Position numbers and translations under genes: made by a program
In this document: positions 1-6,932 of the stretch, piece by piece
Position numbering within the stretch: position 1 is the first letter of the stretch
Layout of the letters: the number at the start of each line of letters is the position of its first letter
DNA from: Geminocystis sp. GBBB08
GTDB lineage: Bacteria; Cyanobacteriota; Cyanobacteriia; Cyanobacteriales; Cyanobacteriaceae
Assembly (NCBI RefSeq): GCF_016743215.1
Contig: NZ_VRZC01000025.1
Coordinates: 1-33,807 of the forward strand
Direction of reading: 5' to 3'
DNA length: 33,807 bases
The notes under the pieces: generated by a model
What the model was told of the DNA's origin: nothing
Seen by the model: the letters and a program-made list of their open reading frames with translations, nothing else
Databases searched by the model: none

Positions 1-268
1 ACCAGAAAAATAACATAACATCAAAAAAGAAAATAATTAGAAAAAACAGAAAAATAGCACGACATATATTAAAAAATTGAAAAAATAAAAACAAAAACAA
101 TTCAGATCAATAAATATTAAAAACAAACAATAACAGAGAATTTAAAATAACAACAGAATAGAATAGAAAAAATAATAAAAAACAGAGAAAAAAAATTAGA
201 TATATTAATTAATAAAATTTCTAAAAGTGAATATTCTGAAATACGCCATATAGCATCGTGGTTAAAAT
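1..268. other. A-rich low-complexity intergenic DNA
   Basis: The + strand is strongly A-rich and T-poor for the first ~230 bases, and I see no supportable gene. Two similar stretches starting near 3 and 47 (both CAGAAAAATA followed by a related 9-mer) give a hint of a 44-bp period, but the rest does not repeat cleanly. It follows the end of the minus-strand antitoxin gene at 269. It may be decayed DNA at the edge of the TA cluster. Confidence 0.5.
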
Positions 269-583
269 TTATAATTTAGAAACCTTTAACTTTAAACCCT
301 CTTTGAGTTGAAGATAGTAAATAATTTCAAATAAATTATTAGCATAAGGATTACCGTTACTGCTTAACATCCTCATTAAACTTTTTGAAGATTTTTGAGT
401 TAAATGGGCTAATTCTTCAAATCCGATCGTCGCATTAATATAATCTCGTAAAATAGTTTTACCCGTTTCCGTATCCCCTTGTAAAAAACAATCAATCGCC
501 TCAGTTAATAAACAAACCCGAAACTCTGAATCTTCTTGTACTCTTTTCTGTATAGTATCCTTAAAACTTTTAGTTAAAGCCAT
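269..583 (-). CDS. HigA-like antitoxin (COG3636 type), orphan
   Basis: This 104-residue protein resembles the small HTH antidote proteins of the HI1420/COG3636 group, which pair with HigB/Gp49-like killer proteins. The middle (about residues 50-95) carries the HTH-like stretch FEELAHLTQKSSKSLMRML followed by a conserved G-N-P. The ATG at 583 has a good AGGAG ribosome-binding site about 10 bases upstream. No toxin partner is next to it: upstream is a divergent antitoxin remnant and downstream is A-rich DNA, so it looks orphaned. A perfect dyad at 630-647 in its upstream region could be the autoregulatory operator. The same family recurs in this window at 27429-27722, where it does follow its toxin. 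Family call is fairly secure; activity is not tested by sequence. Confidence 0.75.
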   Translation of the reverse strand: MALTKSFKDTIQKRVQEDSEFRVCLLTEAIDCFLQGDTETGKTILRDYINATIGFEELAHLTQKSSKSLMRMLSSNGNPYANNLFEIIYYLQLKEGLKLKVSKL

Positions 584-629
584 ATCTAATTATCTCCTTT
601 TACTTTTTTTCATCTCAGTTATAGAATAA

Positions 630-647
630 AGTAACAATTACGTTACT
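630..647. promoter_or_regulatory. Dyad AGTAAC-N6-GTTACT, likely operator
   Basis: A perfect 6-bp inverted repeat with a 6-bp spacer lies in the divergent gap between the minus-strand HigA-like gene (start 583) and the plus-strand antitoxin remnant (start 696). The position suits an antitoxin operator. That role is inferred from placement and symmetry only. Confidence 0.45.
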
Positions 648-695
648 ATTATAAAATGAACTCCCATTGATAACCGCTAATTTATAATTTACTCT

Positions 696-926
696 ATGAA
701 TATCCAAAAATCAGTATTAGAAAACTTTTAAGATTTGATTATCATTAACCAAAAAGCAGTGCTAGAATTTGTTAAATTCCTGAGATTCCAAGAAGAAAAT
801 CAAACTACTTCTAATTTCACATTCAAAGGATTATGGAGTAATCTCAATTTTTCTATCACTGAAGATGACATTGCTACTGCCAGACAAGAAATGTGGGGTA
901 ATTTCGCTGAGGAAGTAGAGTTATGA
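696..926 (+). pseudogene. DUF2281-like antitoxin with in-frame stop at codon 12
   Basis: An ATG at 696 begins MNIQKSVLENF, then a TAA at 729-731, and the same frame continues from 732 to 926. Read across the stop, the product is 76 residues and aligns without gaps to my memory of cyanobacterial antitoxins that start with an M-N-x-Q-x-S-V-L-E motif, repeat a V-L-E/D-F-V-x-F-L motif near residue 22, and end in ITEDDIATARQEMWGNF. The stop replaces one residue of a conserved helix. A start at TTG 735 would give only 63 residues without the first helix. The normal partner is a PIN toxin, which is absent; the next gene (923) overlaps by ATGA and is an unrelated ribbon-helix-helix protein. Likely inactivated by a point mutation, or a sequencing error. 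Confidence 0.65.
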
Positions 927-1264
927 ATTTAGAATTAATTAGAAAAATTATGAGTCGTTTAACTTTAAGATTACCAGAAACATTACATCATAAATTAGCA
1001 AATCTAGCCAAAAGTGAAGGGGTATCATTAAATCAATATATTGTTTATGCTTTAAGCTGTCAAATCCATAATAGTTATACTGTTAATTCTTTCTCAGAAA
1101 AAGAAATAGAACAACAAAAAACTGCTTTTAATGACTTGATTAAAGATCTAGGAACTTTTGAAGATGAAGAAATTAGAGCTATTTTAAGTCAAAGACAAAA
1201 AGTAGATACCGATGAAGAATTACCCTTAGAAATTAAAAATAAATTAATCTCAAAACTAAATTAA
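923..1264 (+). CDS. HicB-type ribbon-helix-helix antitoxin
   Basis: A 113-residue protein. Residues 10-40 contain the ribbon-helix-helix core LTLRLPETLHHKLANLAKS followed by EGVSLNQYI, which is the DNA-binding end typical of HicB-like and Arc/CopG antitoxins in cyanobacteria. The rest is charged and helical. The ATG at 923 overlaps the upstream TGA (ATGA) and follows a GAGG-rich site, so translational coupling favours it; the family usually begins at the internal Met at 950 (MSRLTLRLPE), so that start is also possible. No toxin lies directly beside it. The short protein at 1318 follows after a 50-bp gap. Confidence 0.7.
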   Translation: MNLELIRKIMSRLTLRLPETLHHKLANLAKSEGVSLNQYIVYALSCQIHNSYTVNSFSEKEIEQQKTAFNDLIKDLGTFEDEEIRAILSQRQKVDTDEELPLEIKNKLISKLN

Positions 1265-1317
1265 TTATCGGATTATTAATAAGAAAAAAAATCAAATATG
1301 GCTAATTTATAAATAAT

Positions 1318-1506
1318 ATGAATAATAAACCAGAAAAAAAATTATCTGAAATAATTAATGAAGGTGTACAAAAAGCTGTAATTAAAGCAGTAGATAGACA
1401 CTGTAAACTAGGGGAGTCTATCGCTATTTGGCAAGATGGTAAAACGGTCATTTTATCTCCTCAAGAAATAGAAAAAAATATCAAAATCTCTTATCTAACT
1501 AATTGA
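1318..1506 (+). CDS. Small conserved cyanobacterial protein, unknown function
   Basis: A 62-residue protein with an N-terminal amphipathic helix, a central K-A-V-x-R-H-x-K-L-G-E-S-I segment and a C-terminal KTVILSPQEI motif. The pattern (short helix, then a strand reading 'G-x-x-V-x-L-S/T-P-E-E-I') is one I associate with small proteins next to TA modules in cyanobacteria, perhaps antitoxin-like. No enzyme motif is visible. It stands between a HicB-like antitoxin and a VapBC pair, 40 bp upstream of the latter. Confidence 0.55.
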   Translation: MNNKPEKKLSEIINEGVQKAVIKAVDRHCKLGESIAIWQDGKTVILSPQEIEKNIKISYLTN

Positions 1507-1545
1507 TAATTTATAATAAATTATAACTTTAAAAGAGGATTAATC

Positions 1546-1806
1546 ATGTTAACAGTTAATCTAGATCATGAATCAGAAAAATATTTAATTGAAATTTTGT
1601 CAGAAGAAAAAATAACTAGCCAAGAATTAGTAAAAAAACTCTTGCGTAACCATTGGATTAGTTTAAAAAAACCGCCAACAGTTTTAGAAAAAATGGGGGG
1701 TTATCCTGAGCATTTATTAAACGGAAAAGAAGACTTATCTGACAGGGATATTCGTAAGCAAAAAATTGCTAAATATTTGCACCAAAAATACGAACAACAT
1801 GAATGA
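1546..1806 (+). CDS. VapB-type antitoxin of a VapBC pair
   Basis: An 86-residue protein ending in a charged tail, preceded by AGAGG ten bases before the ATG. The N-terminus (LTVNLDHESEKYLIEILSEE) looks like a ribbon-helix-helix DNA-binding unit. The middle has KMGGYPEHLLNGKEDLSDRD, similar to antitoxin segments that wrap PIN toxins. Its TGA overlaps the ATG of the PIN gene (ATGA at 1803-1806), the usual antitoxin-toxin coupling. The role rests mostly on this arrangement and size. Confidence 0.7.
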   Translation: MLTVNLDHESEKYLIEILSEEKITSQELVKKLLRNHWISLKKPPTVLEKMGGYPEHLLNGKEDLSDRDIRKQKIAKYLHQKYEQHE

Positions 1807-2237
1807 TTATGACTGAATATTATCCTTTTATTCTCATTGACACAGGAATTATAGTCGCATTTTATAATAAGGGCGATCGTTATCATCAACAAGTTGTTAA
1901 TTTTTTTGCTAGTTGTAGCAGTCAATTAATTACTACTGTTGGCTGTATAACTGAAGCTATGTGGTTACTTGCTCCAGATGTAAAAGTTCAAACAGAGTTT
2001 TTATCTGCCTTAGAAAAAGGAGTATTTATTGCTGAACATTTATTATCAGAAGATTATCAAAAAATCAAACAATTAAATCAGATTTACCAAGACTTACCTG
2101 CTGATTTTACTGATTTATCGTTAATAGCGATTTCTGAAAGATTAAATATACTTGCTATTGCTACTTTAGATAAAGATTTTGATATTTATCGCCGTTATCG
2201 TAATCAATTTTTTATCAGAGTTTTTTATCCTCAGTAG
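1803..2237 (+). CDS. PIN-domain ribonuclease toxin (VapC-like)
   Basis: A 144-residue PIN protein, the toxin of the pair with the gene at 1546. The expected acidic residues are present: D13 in the opening LIDTGIIVAFYN strand, E51, D104 in the DFTDLSLIAI motif, and D123 in the TLDKDF motif, together able to hold the Mg2+ ions for RNA cleavage. Length fits the family. The start may be the overlapping ATG at 1803 or the ATG at 1809. The module looks intact, unlike several others in this window. Confidence 0.85.
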   Translation: MIMTEYYPFILIDTGIIVAFYNKGDRYHQQVVNFFASCSSQLITTVGCITEAMWLLAPDVKVQTEFLSALEKGVFIAEHLLSEDYQKIKQLNQIYQDLPADFTDLSLIAISERLNILAIATLDKDFDIYRRYRNQFFIRVFYPQ

Positions 2238-2305
2238 TCATATTTTATGAAAAAGAATTGACTTTTTTAAAATTAAATTAAATTATCGTTTAGAGGAAAC
2301 TAAAA

Positions 2306-2458
2306 ATGAAAGCAACTAAAGTTAAAGGTATTGTAAATGAAAAAGGACAATTAATAATAGAAGAAAATATTAATCTTAGTGCAGGTGAGGTTAAAATTGT
2401 TATCTTAAAAACTGATAATTTAATTATTAAAGATGATCGAGCTAAAATCATTATATAG
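2306..2458 (+). CDS. Short AbrB/antitoxin-like protein, probably truncated
   Basis: A 50-residue reading frame with a GAGG site before ATG. It begins MKATKVKGIVNEKGQL and continues IIEENINLSAGEVKIVIL, a beta-rich pattern seen at the start of small cyanobacterial antitoxin-like proteins that normally run to about 75-90 residues. Here the frame stops shortly after the second strand, so the C-terminal toxin-binding part seems lost. No partner toxin follows; the next gene is yefM. Function is inferred from family memory. Confidence 0.5.
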   Translation: MKATKVKGIVNEKGQLIIEENINLSAGEVKIVILKTDNLIIKDDRAKIII

Positions 2459-2530
2459 TGACTTTAACTTCTTTTGAGACACTTTGCTAATCTAAAAGTA
2501 TTATCTTGTTAATACTATTAATTTTAAAAG

Positions 2531-2564
2531 TAATTCATAATTCATAACTCATAATTTATAATTC
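2531..2564. repeat. AATTCATAA/AACTCATAA short repeat array (second copy 3211-3233)
   Basis: A run of degenerate 7-8 bp units (AATTCAT, AACTCAT) lies just before yefM. A shorter version sits at 3211-3233, directly before the helicase pseudogene. These look like the interspersed short tandem repeats common in cyanobacterial intergenic DNA. No function is evident. Confidence 0.55.
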
Positions 2565-2569
2565 TTATC

Positions 2570-2811
2570 ATGACTATTAAAACAGTAAAACAAGCCGAAA
2601 ATAATTTTAATGAATTGATTGAAGAAGTAGCAATTTCTCACCAACCAATCACTATTACTGGAGAAAAATATAATGCCATTTAATTTCTCAAGAAGATTGG
2701 AGTGCTATTCAAGAAACTCTGTATTTATCTTCAATATCAGGTATGAAAGAATCAATACAAGAAGGATTGGCTACCCCCATTGAAGAATGTGATGAGGAAT
2801 TAGATTGGTGA
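2570..2811 (+). pseudogene. yefM: YefM antitoxin, 1-bp deletion frameshift
   Basis: ATG at 2570 gives 37 residues beginning MTIKTVKQAENNFNELIEEV and ending at TAA 2681-2683. After adding one base at that point, the frame continues ISQEDWSAIQETLYLSSI and ends ...CDEELDW at TGA 2809-2811. The joined 80-residue product is a standard Phd/YefM antitoxin: the N-terminal part dimerises and binds DNA, the C-terminal part neutralises YoeB. The natural reading would be ATT-TTA-ATT-TCT, so one T seems missing from the T run. The toxin gene that follows overlaps it by GTGA and looks intact. Confidence 0.8.
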
Positions 2812-3071
2812 AATATAAAATCGTTTATACAAAACAAGCTAAAAAAGATGCAAAGAAACTTGCTAATAAAGGGCTTAAAAATAAAACACAAAATTTACTC
2901 AATTTAATAGCTGAAAATCCCTATCAAAATCCTCCCCCTTATGAAAAATTAGTCGGTGATTTAAACGGTGCTTATTCTCGTAGAATTAACATACAACATC
3001 GATTGGTTTATCAAATAATTGAATCAGAAAAAACCATTAAAATAATTAGAATGTACTCTCATTATGAATAA
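2808..3071 (+). CDS. yoeB: YoeB-family mRNA endonuclease toxin
   Basis: An 87-residue RelE-superfamily toxin that cleaves mRNA on the ribosome. The sequence has the YoeB pattern: basic first helix (KQAKKDAKKLANKG), ENPYQNPPPYEKLVGDLNGAYSRRI, IQHRLVYQI, and the C-terminal catalytic MYSHYE with His and Tyr. The likely start is GTG at 2808, which overlaps the antitoxin TGA; a TTG at 2805 is one codon earlier. The gene appears complete although its antitoxin reading frame is broken. Confidence 0.88.
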   Translation: MKYKIVYTKQAKKDAKKLANKGLKNKTQNLLNLIAENPYQNPPPYEKLVGDLNGAYSRRINIQHRLVYQIIESEKTIKIIRMYSHYE

Positions 3072-3100
3072 ACTTATACTCAGAACTTGCACAAGGGCTT

Positions 3101-3169
3101 GAAAACCCCGATTTTTAAGCAAAAAGTAACTAGTTTAATAGGGTTTCAGCTTTCAAAAATCGAGGTTTT
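3101..3169. repeat. Imperfect inverted repeat downstream of yoeB
   Basis: AAAACCCCGATTTTTAAGC (from 3102) pairs with GCTTTCAAAAATCGAGGTTTT (3149-3169) with one mismatch and a small bulge, around a ~28-bp loop. It could be a large transcription terminator for yoeB or a miniature mobile repeat. The arms are longer than a normal terminator. Confidence 0.5.
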
Positions 3170-3236
3170 GCGGTTTTTTAATATGTTAGGTGATTTCAAC
3201 GTAAATAATACATAATTCATAACTCATAATTCAAAA

Positions 3237-5328
3237 ATGAATCGTTTTTCTTCCCGTCAAACTCCCCTAGATGAATCCTTTTTAAATCAAAGACTAAAAG
3301 GAGCAATTAAGTACGATCGTATCGCCGGTTATTTTAGTTCATCTATGTTAGAAGTAGCAGGGGAAGCGATCGAATCCATGACAGGAAAAGTAAGAATTAT
3401 CTGTAACTCCGATTTAGAAATCAAAGACGTAGAAACCGCTAGGGCGGCTAATTATGCCCTCAGACGAGAATGGTGTAGTTTTGAACCAGAAAAGTTAGAT
3501 TCTCGCAGTAAGCCCAGACTAACTAGACTATACCAGTTTTTGAATACAGGAAAAATGGAAGTAAAAGTATTACCCAGTGATAAATTTGGTTTAGTACATG
3601 GCAAAGCTGGGGTTATTACTTTAGCAGATGAAAAACAAACCAGCTTTTTAGGTAGCATCAACGAGACTTATTCTGCATGGAAACTCAATTATGAACTACT
3701 GTGGGAAGATGATTCAGCCGAAGCCATTGCATGGGTGCAAACGGAATTTGATAGTCTTTGGCAAAATCCTTTAGCGGTAAACCTTGCGGATTTTATCATT
3801 AAAGATATAGGGCGAATAATTGATCGTCAAGTCATCCCTAGTGTGCAACAATGGCCAGAAGAAGCCAATCCAGCTTCCGCCGTGATAGAAACCCCCGTTT
3901 ATCGCCAAGAATACGGATTGTGGGAACATCAAAAATACTTTGTCAAATTAGCATTTGAAGCCCATCAAAAACCATCGGGGGCGAGGTATTTATTAGCAGA
4001 TCAGGTAGGATTAGGGAAAACCATGCAATTGGCTATGTCGGCAATGTTAATGGCATTATGGGGCGATCGCCCTATTCTGATTCTTGTACCGAAACCCCTG
4101 TTATGGCAATGGCAGGAAGAAATGAAAAACTTACTGGATATGCCCTCGGCGGTATGGGATGGTAAACGCTGGATTGATGAAAATGCCATTGAATATCCTG
4201 CTATGGGCGCTGTGGGTATCAAAAAATGTCCCCGTCAAATTGGCATTGTTTCTCAAGGATTAGTTACCAGTGGTTCGGAAGCCTCTGAGCATCTCTTAAA
4301 ATTATCCTATGAATGTGTGATTGTGGATGAATCTCACCGTGCCAGACGCAAAAATATTAAGCTAGATCAACCCCAAGATACTCCAGAACCTAATAATTTA
4401 CTAGCTTTTCTGGAAAAAATATCTCACAATACCCATAGTTTATTACTCGCTACTGCTACTCCCGTACAAATTCACCCCATCGAAGCATGGGATTTATTAA
4501 GGGTGTTGGATGGAGAGCGAGAATTTATCTTTGGTAAGCCGTGGAGTTCGTGGCGTTTCCCTGAAAGAAGTTTACCCGTAGTAATGGGACAAGAAGAATT
4601 ACCCGATGATGATTTAGAGCGATGGAATTGGATACGCAATCCTTTACCCCCTTCCGATTCAGAGCGAACCTTTCAAATGCTTCGCCGTAGCTTAAAATTA
4701 GACGAAAATACTTATATTCCACAGCCAGAAACATGGCAACAATTACGCCTCTCGGATAAAAGACGGGTGAAAGACTTAGCCAAAACCTTTGGTACTCATC
4801 ATAACCCCTATATTCGTCATATTGTTCACCGTACGAGGGAATTTTTAGAAAATACCATCAATCCTGAAACCAAAGTCCAGTTATTTACAACCTGTCAAAG
4901 TACAGCTATTAGGGGAAAAACTAGAGGAAGCCATCCGTTTACCTCCTTATCTTCAAGATGCCTATGGCATTGCTGAGGAATTTTGTCAGTTAATTAATTC
5001 TCGTTTAAAAACAGGAGGATTTTTTAAAACATTTTTATTGAGAAGGGTAGGGAGTACCATTTATGCTGGTAGAATTTCTGCTAAAAAAATGCTAGAAGGC
5101 TATGAAGATAATCAAGAAAAAACCGATGAAAACTATGATTTTACTACTTCACAAGAATATGGGGAGAGTGTAGAAAAATCAGGAGAAGGTTATGATTTTA
5201 CTTCTCAGAGGAAATATTCTCAAAGTTCGCCCAAGTCTGAAGAAAGTCATACTTTGCTTTTTGATAAATTACAAGAGAAAAAAATAGAAACATCTGGAAA
5301 CAAATATACTTTCAGTAGATCGAAATAA
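3237..5328 (+). pseudogene. PLD-SNF2 helicase, frameshifted and 3'-truncated
   Basis: The first frame (3237-4976, 579 residues) has an N-terminal phospholipase D-like nuclease domain with H121/K123 (VHGKAG) and the GSINE motif at 139-143, then an SNF2/DEAD helicase with Walker A GLGKT (258-262), Walker B DESH (364-367) and the motif III-like ATATP (405-409). Near 4875-4885 the family sequence jumps to another frame and continues PYLQDAYGIAEEFC and LLRRVGSTIYAGRISAKKML up to 5328. The jump fits a 1-bp insertion or 2-bp deletion. The second helicase lobe is missing: the frame passes into a charged tail with two imperfect YDFT-SQ repeats and stops inside the left end of a mini-IS at 5312. Proteins of this kind are often about 1000 residues and occur in restriction-like defence loci. 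GC content is higher than in the surrounding TA genes. Confidence 0.8.
4073..4080. repeat. HIP1 octamer GCGATCGC (others listed)
   Basis: The Highly Iterated Palindrome 1 of cyanobacteria. Further exact copies were found at 9607-9614, 18783-18790, 23026-23033 and 25823-25830, and many near-matches (CGATCG) exist. This supports a cyanobacterial host and shows that several accessory genes carry the host's word usage. Confidence 0.95.
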
Positions 5329-5813
5329 AAATTTTAGTGATTTTAGATTTCATTGTGTCTTATCTGCTTGGATAATATTTACTTATGTTATTTTTAGCTT
5401 GATATTTTTGGAATATAAATATTAGTTTCTACCTGAAAAATTCTTTCTATTGAATGGTTGAGAAAAGATAGCATTTGTTTTAAAGAAAATATTTTATTAT
5501 AGACTAATCTTCCTCCTTTTCTTGGCTTACTTACTTTTTTCCATAATATTTTTACCCATATATTAACTAATAAAAATGATATTCCTACAAATAATAGTCT
5601 CCAAACTGGTTTTTTTGTTGTCGTTCTAATTCTACAAATATTTTTCATTCTATAACTACTTTCAATACCAAATCTTTTTCGGTAACAAGAATGAATTTGC
5701 TCTATATTTATCTTAATCTTATTTGTTTTCTTCATTATCCTCTAAAATAGAGTCCTTTACTTAGTGCTTATATACCAATAATCTCTTTATTTTTTTTCTT
5801 TTCGATCTACTGA
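5312..5813. mobile_element. 502-bp mini-IS with perfect 14-bp terminal inverted repeats
   Basis: TCAGTAGATCGAAA at 5312-5325 is exactly matched by its reverse complement at 5800-5813. Between them is a single minus-strand frame (5394-5735) with only the C-terminal part of an IS4-superfamily transposase. A complete element would be over 1 kb, so this is an internally deleted copy. I see no clear target duplication. It truncates the helicase gene, whose last codons lie in the left end. Confidence 0.75.
5394..5735 (-). CDS. C-terminal fragment of an IS4-superfamily transposase
   Basis: A 113-residue frame that begins with its own ATG and an AGAGG site. Residues 17-30 (CYRKRFGIESSYRMK) contain the Y-x2-R-x3-E signature with the catalytic Glu, followed by RTTTKKPVWRLLFVGISFLL and a hydrophobic helix, as in DDE transposases of the IS4/ISH3 kind in cyanobacteria. 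The first two catalytic aspartates are absent, so it cannot transpose by itself, though it might bind ends or be trans-complemented. It is enclosed by the terminal repeats at 5312 and 5813. Confidence 0.7.
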   Translation of the reverse strand: MKKTNKIKINIEQIHSCYRKRFGIESSYRMKNICRIRTTTKKPVWRLLFVGISFLLVNIWVKILWKKVSKPRKGGRLVYNKIFSLKQMLSFLNHSIERIFQVETNIYIPKISS

Positions 5814-5869
5814 GTTTGTCAAATTTTAGCAACCTATGGATTCAAGTAAATACTACAAAAAGGTAGTCA

Positions 5870-5998
5870 TTATGGATTATTCTTTTCAATTTTATTGACG
5901 GTATATCCAGTTTCTCTAAAAAATTTCTTTAGTGCTTGTTCCATATCATTATTTTGAATTGAATCTCGAATATCAAATACTAAAAATAAGCGATCATT
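5870..5998 (-). pseudogene. C-terminal scrap of an unidentified gene
   Basis: A 42-residue open stretch ends at TAA 5872-5870 and begins exactly where the metH-like repeat starts (6000), with no start codon at the boundary. The sequence NDRLFLVFDIRDSIQ, followed by MEQALKKFFRETGYTVNKI, has protein-like alternation, and its codons resemble neighbouring genes. I do not recognise the family. It looks like the 3' end of a gene cut off by the recombination that placed the metH 5' copy here. Confidence 0.4.
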
Positions 5999-5999
5999 T

Positions 6000-6129
6000 G
6001 TTAATTAACATAACTTTATAGAACTTCTCATAATCTTAATTATCTATGAAAAGCCGATTTTTAGACAGACTCCACAGATCCCCCTTCATCGCTTATGATT
6101 TATTAGTTAGTGTAAATTACAAGAATTAA
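6000..6129 (+). pseudogene. Duplicate of the metH promoter and first codons
   Basis: Bases 6000-6077 match 9005-9082 at 75 of 78 positions: 46 bp upstream of the metH start plus the first ten codons and part of the next. The ATG is at 6046. After codon 10 the frame leaves metH homology and ends at TAA 6127-6129, giving a 27-residue chimeric leader beginning [11 protein letters not shown]. The antitoxin gene of a PemK-type module starts 18 bp later. The metH promoter copy may therefore drive that TA operon. The low divergence shows a fairly recent copy or gene conversion. Confidence 0.88.
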
Positions 6130-6147
6130 TTATGGGCATCGAGGATT

Positions 6148-6360
6148 ATGACTAAAACAGTTCAAGAAATTTATAGCGAAGTTGTCGAGATATTACCCTT
6201 AGATGAAAGATTGCGACTAGCAACGATGATATTAAACGACTTAACAAATAAAAACATTAGCCTTGTGAATTATAGTGATACTTGGACAGAAGAAGATCAA
6301 ATAGATATTGTTAACTATTCTTTACAAAATATTGATGATCAAGGTGAGGAAATTTACTAA
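6148..6360 (+). CDS. Antitoxin of PemK/MazF-type module
   Basis: A 70-residue acidic protein starting MTKTVQEIYSEVVEILPLDE. Residues 6-32 resemble the 'x-E-I-Y-S-E-A-L-x-L-P' helix found in cyanobacterial antitoxins, followed by SDTWTEEDQIDIVNYSL, an acidic segment fit to bind a basic toxin. It ends one base before the toxin start (TAA then ATG). It sits just after the copied metH promoter and leader. Its toxin partner is clear, so the role is well supported by context. Confidence 0.75.
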   Translation: MTKTVQEIYSEVVEILPLDERLRLATMILNDLTNKNISLVNYSDTWTEEDQIDIVNYSLQNIDDQGEEIY

Positions 6361-6696
6361 ATGGAATTTAAAAGTGGAGATGTTATCACCGTTGATTTTT
6401 CCGGAGTAAAAGGAATTAAACGTCGCCCTGCGGTAATCGTTTCTTCATCGGTTTATCATAAAAATCGTCCAGATGTTATCATTGGATTAATCACCAGTCA
6501 GACAAAAAATTTAGGAGTCACTGATTACATTTTACAAGATTGGTCATCGGCAGGTTTGAAGGTGAGATCGATATTTAGGAGTTTTTTAGTCACAATACCA
6601 TCATCAAATAATTTAATCTATATTGGTCATTTGTCAGAACGGGATTGGCAAGGTATTTGTGATTGTTTAAAAATTGCATTAATAGAAATCAAATAA
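6361..6696 (+). CDS. PemK/MazF-family endoribonuclease toxin
   Basis: A 111-residue protein with the PemK/MazF fold pattern: GDVITVDFSGVKGIKRRPAVIVSS at the N-terminus (beta strands with the conserved K/R-R-P-A-V-I-V), VIIGLITSQT in the middle, and a C-terminal helix. This family cuts mRNA at specific short sequences. It starts immediately after the antitoxin stop and has usual length. A 19-bp word shared with the metH upstream region follows it at 6714-6732. Confidence 0.85.
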   Translation: MEFKSGDVITVDFSGVKGIKRRPAVIVSSSVYHKNRPDVIIGLITSQTKNLGVTDYILQDWSSAGLKVRSIFRSFLVTIPSSNNLIYIGHLSERDWQGICDCLKIALIEIK

Positions 6697-6698
6697 TC

Positions 6699-6732
6699 TA
6701 ATCATAGCTCTTAAATAAGCTAAAGTAGTTAA
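6699..6732. repeat. Direct repeat pair (partner 8978-9009)
   Basis: AATAAGCTAAAGTAGTTAA is identical at 6714-6732 and 8991-9009, and TAATCATA occurs 7 bases before it at 6699 and 5 bases before it at 8978. The downstream copy is the natural metH upstream sequence. The two copies bracket a 2.3-kb segment with brnA, brnT, hicB and an OLD-like ATPase, so they may mark the ends of an inserted block. Confidence 0.7.
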
Positions 6733-6932
6733 ATATCAATAGTTTTGACGAAATTAATATTATTTCTTAACCATTCATTGACTAACACTGAAATATCTAC
6801 ATTCTTTTTATCAGCTAAATTAGTGATAAATTCTTCCACATCAGAATCTAAATAAATAGGCAAATTAAACTTACTATTAAGGTGATAAAATTTACCTTGT
6901 TCTGCATTAGAAAAATCATATTCTTGTTTCAT
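6729..6932 (-). CDS. brnA: BrnA-like antitoxin
   Basis: A 67-residue protein starting MKQEYDFSNAEQGKFY, the hallmark N-terminus of BrnA-type antitoxins, followed by a C-terminal ribbon-helix-helix-like part (LPIYLDSDVEEFITNLADKK). It follows the BrnT gene with an ATGA overlap, giving the normal BrnT-BrnA order on the minus strand. Its stop codon lies inside the 19-bp direct repeat, suggesting the gene abuts the insertion border. Confidence 0.75.
   Translation of the reverse strand: MKQEYDFSNAEQGKFYHLNSKFNLPIYLDSDVEEFITNLADKKNVDISVLVNEWLRNNINFVKTIDI

Noticed and set aside
2675..2690. Programmed -1 frameshift in yefM
   Set aside because: No slippery heptamer of the usual type or downstream stem was seen; a 1-bp loss in a T run is simpler.
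3237..5328. DISARM locus because of PLD and SNF2 domains
   Set aside because: DISARM has separate DrmA, DrmB (DUF1998) and DrmC genes; none is here and both domains are in one protein.
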